NCBI GenBank assembly: GCA_030068145.1
Contig: JAPJBO010000518.1
Location: forward strand, 1-64,000
Length of the DNA stretch: 64,000 nt
Source of the DNA: Diplonema papillatum
Lineage: Eukaryota > Euglenozoa > Diplonemea > Diplonemida > Diplonemidae
Direction: 5' to 3'
Below the pieces are notes generated by a model. That model saw only the letters and a list, made by a program, of their open reading frames with translations. It made no database searches and had not been told where the DNA came from. Each line of letters opens with the position of its first letter. Position 1 is the first letter of the stretch. The translations under genes were made by a program, and so were the position numbers. This document shows positions 25,972-34,400 of the stretch, piece by piece.

Positions 25972-28900
25972 ATGGTTGGGTGGGAAGGGCGGAAAATGAA
26001 ACTACTGCAGCGCACGATGATACTGTTGCTATTCACGGTCGTCGGCAGAAGCCTCATCGATGGCTGGGAAGACGTAAAGTACGAGCGGTACCGCAGAGAC
26101 GCACTGGGCCTGAACAACGACGTCCTCGCTCAGATTGCTGGCGGAAACCGCGAGTGGATCTCGCGGATCGTGCAAGCCCTCTCGCACGCGACCCACTTCG
26201 GCAGCCAGGAACGCTGCGTCAACGGGCAGCACACCAACGACGCCCCGAAGCTCACCAGCCACCGTGGCCAGTGCGGCTGGACTGCCATCGATGTTGCTCC
26301 GTTGGGCTATGCCGGAAGCTGGTTCCATGAGAAGGCCACGGAAGCGTGGGTCGTTCCTGAAGTAAACAGAATTGTTCCCTCCGTCGCGGAGGCGGCCGGA
26401 CAAGTACACCCTACTGCGGCCGCCGGCACGTCGTTTTTCACCAACCGCGAAGACGGCTTCAACGCTCTCCAGCGCCTACGGGCAGCTCCCAACTACACTG
26501 CTGTTGAGAGTGTAGGCTCGCATCCGTTCAACGCCCGTAGATCGCTCAGCCTCGTAACTACCATCCTCGACGACGTAAACGAGCGGACCTCTGACGACAA
26601 AACACTGTCTTCGCCGACCTCGAATACGCAGGCCGCCTATCGCCGTCACAGATCCGCATTTCGTAGCACGCGGCTAATCACAGACGGTGTGCGGGTTGGA
26701 AACAACGGCAGTGCCCGCGCCTCAAACTCGTTGGTCGCGCAGTGCCCCGGCTCCGCTTCCCCAGCGTCAGCCCTCGCCAAGGTGGTTGCTGGCTGCGTAT
26801 CCGAAGCGGAGCAGCTCTCTGGCAGCGCTGGTTTGGCGAATGAAGAGTACGAGTCGCACAGCATCCACATGCGAGTCTTGTTGGTCGACCATTTACGCGA
26901 CGTGTTTCACGGCGCGGCACTGCGCCCGCGCCTCCCTCCGTGCTCTTGGACTGTGTTCTTCCGCAGATCTGCACTTCGTAACTCGCGGCCGATCACTGAC
27001 AATGTGCTGGTTAGAAACAACAGCGGTGCTCCCCCGCTGTCCAGTCTAAGGTCTCACGCCGGCAGAAGCCTCTTCGATGCATTGCAGTCCGACTCGTCCG
27101 ACGGCTTCCCACCGCGAGATTTGATCATCGGCTTCAACAGGACCTACACCAATACCGCACCTCGCAGCTTGCGGCAAATCACTGGCGCTTTCACCGCCCT
27201 CGACAGCGAGCTGGAGTTCCGCATCCGGCTGACGAGCCTCCGCTCCGACACGCATAGGCTGCTCAGCTTCGAGTTTGACGGATCGAACAGAAGAGACTTC
27301 GCGCCTTTGGACCCGATCTACCTTGACGTCACGGGTCGCAACCCGGACTGCGCCCACGAGAGTTGGCTGTGGGACGAGATGTGCTGGTGGGACGCGGGGG
27401 ACTGCCGCAACGACCTGATCCCATCCACTTTCCTGCCGAACAACTACTCTGCGCAGTTCGAGAACCAAGTACGTCCGTATTCCATCCGGCCGATCGCGAT
27501 GCCGGTGCACGACGTAACCGTGACGTTCGTCGGCAAATCCCTCACTCTCACCGATGAAGCACTGTTCTGGACCGGAGCCGGGTCTACCGACACCTCGCCT
27601 CCTGCACCTGAAACGCGGTCGTACTCTCTGTCCGGTCGGTGTCCGAAGGGTGCGACGCTCACGCTCCAAGCCACGTACCTATTCTCCGGGACTGATTTCC
27701 ACCACTACGAGTTTCCAGAGCCGCAGGACATCCTCATCAAGCGGCTGATTAGGGTCAAGACGCCGTCTACGCCGGAGTACCCGTCCATGTACGTTCTCGC
27801 GACGTCGATGCCGCAGACGATGTCGATCGAAAGCGCGCCGCCGACGAGCCTGGCGCTCACGGTGCGGGCCGCGGACTCCGTCATATTCGAGCCGTCGGGC
27901 TACCTTTTCACGCCGACGGTCACGGAGCTCACCTTCACCGGCACCACCACCGATACCGGTGCCCACAACATCACCTGGCTCCAGACCGGCGCCGACGCAT
28001 CGCAGTACGCGCAGGTACCAAAGGTCGCTGAGGTCGCCGACGGCAACGCCACGTGGGTGTCGCCGCACCCGGACCGCACGCTGTTCGAAGCGAAGAAGAC
28101 CGTGTCGGAGGTGGACGTAGCGGACATGATCGTGCACGTTGGAGACGCCGCCTACAGCTTCAACGACGACAACGGAAAGGTGGCAATGGATACTACGCCG
28201 GACACGGACACGCACCGGGAGCAGTACACCACCCATGTGGAGTGCGGTCTCCGTGCCCGCCCGTCCTCGGTCACGGCAGCAGACACGGCATGGTCACCCC
28301 TGGCCCGCTATGATCTGACCAACGTCGTAGGCACGCCTTGCCTGCCACGGCTACCGCAGCCCCCTCGCTCTGTACTGCGGAGCCAGACGGCAAGACAACG
28401 TAGACTGCAGAGGTCAGCAGAACGACGCCGATCATCAAACCTGGCGCGTCATACCCGGATCTTCCATGCTCTGCCCCCGGCCTGGAGGTGTGGCTGGCAC
28501 TTCTCAAATTGGTGCAGGTTTCTCCAGTTGTGGGGGATCTGCGCCAGGGGCTGCAGTTGTGGTTCTGTTCGGTGGTGCCTGCTTGACAAATGGTCACGTG
28601 GAGAAACCACCCTCGCCACTGGTCGTACATGGCATTCCCCGGCGCAGCATCCGACGGTACAGCCACCCCCCGGCGCGCCCCCGGTTGCGACATCCTGTGT
28701 AAACCCCCCACAACGTGTGTGTGCGGCCACACCCACGACCGCCTCACCACGGACTGCGGAAACCGAGTCCCCAGCTCTCCCTCCTGTCGTCCCAGCAACA
28801 ACCATAGCTGAACACAGCCCAGCCCCCCGCCGGCCTGTCACCACCTTTTTGGTAACTGGGATCGACGGAAGAAGACGCTGTGTGACGGCGAAAATCGACG

Positions 28901-31422
28901 ACTGCCTCGGCGATGTGCTCTCGGAACTGGGACTGATCCCCTGCCCCGACGTTAGGGTTGTGAGTGGTCGTGGCACACCGCTGCCCCTCAAAGTGCCATT
29001 ACGGGAGATTGGTTTCGCTGCTGGATTCTCCCCGTCCCTCAGCGTGCTGCCTTATGTGCTGGGCGGCGGCCGTCACCGGGGGGGCCGTGGACATGGAACT
29101 GAGGGTGGGAGGGGCGCTAGCGTATGCTCGAGGACTCAGGCTGTCCCACACCGCAACGAAAGCAGGAGCAGTGCAGAAACAGGGAGCCGCTCCACCTCGT
29201 CTAAGGTCCGTGTACAAGTGGTCCGCGATGACGGTCTGACGGGGGACCGGGAGAAACTAAAACTGTACCCTGGCTGGGAAACGCCGCTGCTCCCGCTGAG
29301 AGTCTCAGCGTACCTGGAAACTGACGTGGTAGCAGAGATCGCGGCGTTAAACCCTGTGAAACTATCACAGCGCCTGCTTGACTGCAGATACCCGACTGAA
29401 AAAGTGACAGACGCCTGGGGTGCACGGGTATGGGACGGCAGATGTGAGGTGTGTGTCACAGTGCCAGAGGAAGACTCAGAATCCCTCCTCCGCTGTAGCG
29501 GCGCAGATGGGGTCTTTCTGTCACCGATGTCGCCAATGCCCCTCAAGGTGATTCAGCTGGGCACCTGTACCCTGGAACGCGCAAGGCAGATAGCAACACT
29601 GGCCGGGGATGCCCATCGTGGACTAGAAGAGATTGGAAGAGGGTACGGGCTACGAGTTGGAAACGGCTCATACGCAGCGGTCAGACACGAGCTAGCCTCG
29701 CAGGGACTGCTACCACCAGAACAAGGGACATTCCTTGTGCAAGGTATCCCGTGTGGTACAAACGCCGCAACGCTGCGTTCCAACTTGCAGGCACTCGGAT
29801 GGATAGTCACCCCGCTTTACAAAAGGACTGGGCCGCGACGCCTGGTTAGCTGGGTTGTGCTCTCAGAATGGTTACCTGGTAAGGACACGTACACGACGAG
29901 GACGGGGGTAAACCTAAGGATCCGCAGGATTGAGGATGACCCGACCCCCCCGGAAAAGCACACACCCGGGCCCTCCCTCTCCAAGGAATACCGTTCGGTG
30001 AACGCAGCAGGAGGAAAGAGGAAAGACCCTATCTCCAAGACTCTCCTAACCCGCAGAGAGTTCCAAGAAAGATTCCCAAGGGGCCAAGAGGCTGAGCTCA
30101 TGTGGAAGGTGGCGGGCGAGTACCCGGGGTCACAGGAGCAGCCCGATATGGAAGTCGATGACGGACAACCCCTGTTTGGAGGAAAAAGGGTCGATGACGA
30201 ATCGACGGACGAAGCAAACGTGGCTGCAAAGACGGAGTCGGTCCCCACTTGTCCGCCGGTCCCGACACCACCTAGTGACCTGGGTGCAAGGATGGCCAGC
30301 CTTGAGGCCACACTGCAGGCTGTCCTCACTCACTCTGCCTCCCTCCAACCTGACACTGCGGTACAACTGCTGAGGGCGGAGGTGCAAGCCCTAAGACAAA
30401 AAACCTGCCAGCCCTCGGACGAACTAAACCTACTCCGAGCAGAAATCGCCAGCCTCAGACAACACAGGCCCCAACCACCTACAAACGAACAACCTGAGGT
30501 GGCTCGGTTGCGGGCAGAAAACCACGCACTGAAGCAGGGACTCAGTCAAGCTGCGGCAGCGCCGGCACAGCAGCAGACAAATGTGGTCAACCCCCAATCG
30601 CACCCGCCAAGCCCGGAGACGACGGAACGCCAAAATCCGCAATCCCCGCCGGAGAACGCAGCGAAGTGTGGCAAACAGTCGGTGCTCGGGACCTTACAAA
30701 CGGATGCTTCACGCAGTGTGGAAGGCCAACGTGCTGAGGTTGGAAAATCGGCTAGTAACCTGGACAGGCGCTCCGCATCCGTGGTCCGGGGCGAAGTAGT
30801 ACCTCGTCGTCGGCGACGAAACTCAGATGAGAACGTCAGGGAAGGGCGCCGGGGGGAAACCCCCCCAAGCGACGCGGAGTCAGCGCCACGAAGGGAGAGG
30901 GACTCAGCTGCTTGCCGGCCTCGGGGACCACCAGTCTGTCCTGGAACGAGTATCGACGACCCTCGAACTATGACCCACGTAGCGCAAGCCACCGAGGCCC
31001 CCCCGGGCCCCTCGTACCAGCCGACAAACCACTGTAGTGAAAACCGGGACGAACAGCAGGCGGTCTGCACGTTGGACGCGACACACTGCCCCCAAGGCAT
31101 AGTGCGGGAGCCGCACGTACCTGTCGCTGCGACCGAGCAGTCTGTATCCTCGCAGGTTGTGGAGAAACAGGCAGTGGGTGACGGAGAGATGTGTAAACCG
31201 GGAAACAAATGCGACGAGTCGGAAACGGCCGTGATTCAGCGCCAGAAGTTCCAGCCATACTCGTCAGTGAGAGCGCAGACCCCAACGCCGAGGCGCTGCG
31301 AATCGCCACACCCGTGTGGTAGGGGGGCCCCCAGCACGCCTACCGGCAGGCTCCCCGGCGGCTCTAGAGCCTCGCCGCACACAGGTAAGGGAAGGAACAT
31401 GCCCCATTCCTTTCGTTCTTAG
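25972..31422 (+). CDS. Chimeric ORF1: secreted-type ectodomain, ubiquitin-like domain, RRM-like fold and coiled coil (1816 aa)
   Basis: One open frame from ATG 25972, 11 nt after the SL sequence. Residues 1-30 look like a signal peptide (LLQRTMILLLFTVVGRSLI). About 30-780 resemble an extracellular protein: several N-x-S/T sites, a Cys/Trp-rich patch with WWDAGDC (LNR-like) and beta-rich, Ig-like text. About 780-955 is low-quality, Arg/Pro-rich sequence that could be translated UTR. Residues 955-1033 are ubiquitin-like: FLVTGIDGRRRCVTAKIDD through GRGTPLPLK to LSVLPYVLGGG, with a C-terminal Gly-Gly-Gly. An RRM-like segment follows (GTFLVQGIPCGTNAATLRSN, about 1255-1310). Leu/Ala/Glu-rich coiled coil lies near 1440-1530. 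The latter half is a plausible retrotransposon nucleic-acid-binding ORF1; the first half looks like captured host sequence. Confidence 0.6.
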   Translation: MVGWEGRKMKLLQRTMILLLFTVVGRSLIDGWEDVKYERYRRDALGLNNDVLAQIAGGNREWISRIVQALSHATHFGSQERCVNGQHTNDAPKLTSHRGQCGWTAIDVAPLGYAGSWFHEKATEAWVVPEVNRIVPSVAEAAGQVHPTAAAGTSFFTNREDGFNALQRLRAAPNYTAVESVGSHPFNARRSLSLVTTILDDVNERTSDDKTLSSPTSNTQAAYRRHRSAFRSTRLITDGVRVGNNGSARASNSLVAQCPGSASPASALAKVVAGCVSEAEQLSGSAGLANEEYESHSIHMRVLLVDHLRDVFHGAALRPRLPPCSWTVFFRRSALRNSRPITDNVLVRNNSGAPPLSSLRSHAGRSLFDALQSDSSDGFPPRDLIIGFNRTYTNTAPRSLRQITGAFTALDSELEFRIRLTSLRSDTHRLLSFEFDGSNRRDFAPLDPIYLDVTGRNPDCAHESWLWDEMCWWDAGDCRNDLIPSTFLPNNYSAQFENQVRPYSIRPIAMPVHDVTVTFVGKSLTLTDEALFWTGAGSTDTSPPAPETRSYSLSGRCPKGATLTLQATYLFSGTDFHHYEFPEPQDILIKRLIRVKTPSTPEYPSMYVLATSMPQTMSIESAPPTSLALTVRAADSVIFEPSGYLFTPTVTELTFTGTTTDTGAHNITWLQTGADASQYAQVPKVAEVADGNATWVSPHPDRTLFEAKKTVSEVDVADMIVHVGDAAYSFNDDNGKVAMDTTPDTDTHREQYTTHVECGLRARPSSVTAADTAWSPLARYDLTNVVGTPCLPRLPQPPRSVLRSQTARQRRLQRSAERRRSSNLARHTRIFHALPPAWRCGWHFSNWCRFLQLWGICARGCSCGSVRWCLLDKWSRGETTLATGRTWHSPAQHPTVQPPPGAPPVATSCVNPPQRVCAATPTTASPRTAETESPALPPVVPATTIAEHSPAPRRPVTTFLVTGIDGRRRCVTAKIDDCLGDVLSELGLIPCPDVRVVSGRGTPLPLKVPLREIGFAAGFSPSLSVLPYVLGGGRHRGGRGHGTEGGRGASVCSRTQAVPHRNESRSSAETGSRSTSSKVRVQVVRDDGLTGDREKLKLYPGWETPLLPLRVSAYLETDVVAEIAALNPVKLSQRLLDCRYPTEKVTDAWGARVWDGRCEVCVTVPEEDSESLLRCSGADGVFLSPMSPMPLKVIQLGTCTLERARQIATLAGDAHRGLEEIGRGYGLRVGNGSYAAVRHELASQGLLPPEQGTFLVQGIPCGTNAATLRSNLQALGWIVTPLYKRTGPRRLVSWVVLSEWLPGKDTYTTRTGVNLRIRRIEDDPTPPEKHTPGPSLSKEYRSVNAAGGKRKDPISKTLLTRREFQERFPRGQEAELMWKVAGEYPGSQEQPDMEVDDGQPLFGGKRVDDESTDEANVAAKTESVPTCPPVPTPPSDLGARMASLEATLQAVLTHSASLQPDTAVQLLRAEVQALRQKTCQPSDELNLLRAEIASLRQHRPQPPTNEQPEVARLRAENHALKQGLSQAAAAPAQQQTNVVNPQSHPPSPETTERQNPQSPPENAAKCGKQSVLGTLQTDASRSVEGQRAEVGKSASNLDRRSASVVRGEVVPRRRRRNSDENVREGRRGETPPSDAESAPRRERDSAACRPRGPPVCPGTSIDDPRTMTHVAQATEAPPGPSYQPTNHCSENRDEQQAVCTLDATHCPQGIVREPHVPVAATEQSVSSQVVEKQAVGDGEMCKPGNKCDESETAVIQRQKFQPYSSVRAQTPTPRRCESPHPCGRGAPSTPTGRLPGGSRASPHTGKGRNMPHSFRS

Positions 31423-34400
31423 GGACGAAGGTAGTCCTACAGCAGGCCCGCTCGGTCCGAAAAACGCGCGGGTCGGCACCGAGCAGCGCAGCCTACGCCG
31501 AAAACGAGGCCCGCCACTCGGGAAACAAAACGGCGTGAGACGGGAGAAGACAGGCCTTCACAGTCCGGAGTCGACGCTGCGAGTAATCAGCTTCAACTGC
31601 AGATCATTCAAGGCAAGGGAATACCCGCCAAACTCGCAGGACGAGATCAGCCGATTGGTCGCCAGACACCAGCCAGACATACTCCTCTTGCAGGAAACAT
31701 GGCTGAGCGACAAATCGCTGCCTCCGGTGCTCCCCGGTTACCGTGCGCACAGACGTGACAGGCCAGGGGGTGGGGGCCATGGTGGAGTCCTGACGTTCGT
31801 GAAGTCGGACCTAGCGGCCACACAGATCCCCGTGGGCCCCTTCGGTGGTGATGGAGCAATGGAAAGCATTGCCGTTGCTGTCGAGCGGGCGGGCCTCCCC
31901 CCAATCCGAGTCTACAACGTATACAGGCCCCCCCAGCCAACTGCCTCTGAGTCGGGGAAGTTAAACATGCGGCCCTTCCCGATGGATGATGGGGTGGTAA
32001 TTGCCGGCGACCTAAATGTCCACCACGCTGACTGGTCGCAGGGGGTTGGCAACCCTGGGGGAGTAGTCCTACGCGACTGGCTACTTCGTAACTCGGCCAG
32101 AACATGGAATGACCCTGCCTCGCCGACTATGTGCCACAGGAAGCATGCAAGGCCCTCCTCCCCCGATATCGTCGTAGCGTCTGAGACCCCTGACTTTGTG
32201 ACGTGCTGGAAAGTCCTAGAGCCCTGGGGCTCCGACCACAGGCCGGTTTACTTTGAGCTGCCAAGAGGCTACCGGCAAGCTAGGGCCAAACTCCAGAAAG
32301 GCTACTCCTGGAAAAAAGCCGACTGGGGAAAAATGAAGGCGTATCTGGACGAGCAAAGCGAGAAGCTTCTTGCGGGTCGATATGGGCGACATGACATCAT
32401 GGGGAAGGTCACGTCACTCCTGCAAGATGGCCTGCGAAAGTTTGTCCCTACGTCCTCGTCGGAGCGCGTGCACAGAGCCTGGTGGACCCCTGAACTGAGC
32501 CGTCTGGAGACGGAAAAGGCAGCTTTGCATGCGGCGGCCTCGGCCGACCCCCTGGATAGGGAGAAGGCAAACGCCTACGAGAAGGCGAAAACCACCTTCT
32601 CAACAGAGGCGACGAAGGCAAAGGCTGGCTACTGGGGCGGTATAGTTGCGAACATCAACGCGTTTACCGACCTGGGCCTCCTGTACCGCCAGATACGCAG
32701 GATTGACGGGCGATCGCAACGATACTCCGTCCCGCCGATCCGGGTTGGCAACGTTTACGTGGTGGACGCCGCGGAAAAGGCAGACATCTTCGGTGACCAC
32801 CTCGCAACGTTATGCCGCCGGGAAGGCCCAAGGGCAGTAAGGCCTGCTTACATACATCCGAGCGGAGACTTCGAGGAAGCGGTAATCCCCTTCACAGAAG
32901 GTGAGCTGGACAGAGCGATCGCAGAACTCCGTGACACCACGTCACTTGACCCTGACGGCATCTGCTCGTCCTTGCTGTCCCATATTGGCGACGCCACGAA
33001 GGGACTGCTCCTAGAGATGTACAACATCTCGTGGACTACGGCAGCGGTACCCCAGAGCTGGAGAGATGCCCATGTCATTCCTGTCCCAAAGCCTGACAAG
33101 GACCATAGCCGCCCTGAGGGTTACAGGCCGATTTCCCTGACGAGCGTGATTTCCAAACTGATGGAGGTCATGATTAAGAACCGCCTGTCCTTTATCACTG
33201 AGAGCCCCAAGTTCCCCCATGTACGCCCTTTCTGCGACTCGCAGGGTGGCTTTCGTAAAGGTAGGGGCACTGAAGAACAGGTCCTAAGCATGGTAACCGC
33301 AATGGACCTGGCACGCAGCAACGGGTACTACTCGTGTCTATTGTCATTTGACTTAGCAAATGCATTTGACACGGTCGACCATGACTACCTGCTAGCAGTC
33401 ATGGAGAAACGTGGCGTGCCCCCTCGCTTCACCCGTTGGATTCGTGCCTTCCTGCGAGGACGGACGGCTGCGTACAAGGTCGACGGGAAAGTAGGGAAGA
33501 AAGTCTCGTTGAGCCGCGGCGTTCCCCAGGGCACAGTCCTCGGCCCCATCCTCTTCCTGTTTTGCATCGACGGGCTGGGCGTAAAGCTTGAGGAAATCAG
33601 CAGTGCGCTTGGAAACACAAAGGCCGGACCAAACTACCTGACCCCGTCACTGTTTGCAGATGACGTGGGGGTTGTCGTCTCGGCCTTGACGGTTGCCGAA
33701 CTCGAAGTGAAGGCACAGATGGTGGTGGACGCAGTCGAGAAATGGGTTGCTGGCGCCCGGATGAAACTGGCGCATCACAAGACAGAGGCCGTGCTCATCT
33801 GTCCACCGGGCAAGGGTACGGTACCCCCACGGTTGCGTTTCCGCAATGCTAGGTCGTCCATTCGCATTCCTGGATCCCAACTCCCAGCCTGGATAAGACG
33901 CTACAGCCATACTTTTGTGGCAAATGAAGCGCAATACAGAGTACATGAGGGCAAGCGGGTGGAAGCGGTTAACGGCCACTCTGGTTTCTCCAACGATGAC
34001 ATACATGCCATACATGGGGAAGTGCGCAACCAGTGGGTCGTCCTTGATCTCACGGAGCCTGTCCGCTGGGTGAAACAGACGAAGTTACTCGGCCTCATCA
34101 TCGATGACGAGCTGTCTTTTCACGCACACGCTGAGAGGGCCATAAAGCGCATGGCACAGAGAGGGAACCTCCTGCGCCACCTGTCGGGGAAAGCGTGGGG
34201 GTGCAGCACCGCTACGCTGCGCAGCCTGTACCTAACCTACGTGATCCCCTCTGTGACGTACTGTTTGTCGGTCTACGGGCCCTACTTGCTCAAATCGTCG
34301 CGCGCCTACCTCAGATCCTTTGAGCGACTCCACACGAGCTCGCTTGCGCACATCCTGGGATGCCGCAAAGGCGTTTCTGACTTTGTGGCGACCCGGGAGT

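Noticed and set aside
25922..25972. SL sequence as an SL RNA gene
   Set aside because: The exon is followed by GT, but the next bases do not look like an SL intron, and a long open frame begins 11 nt later. A second copy sits exactly at the 5' end of a retroelement. Retroposed mRNA ends fit better, though a direct comparison is needed.
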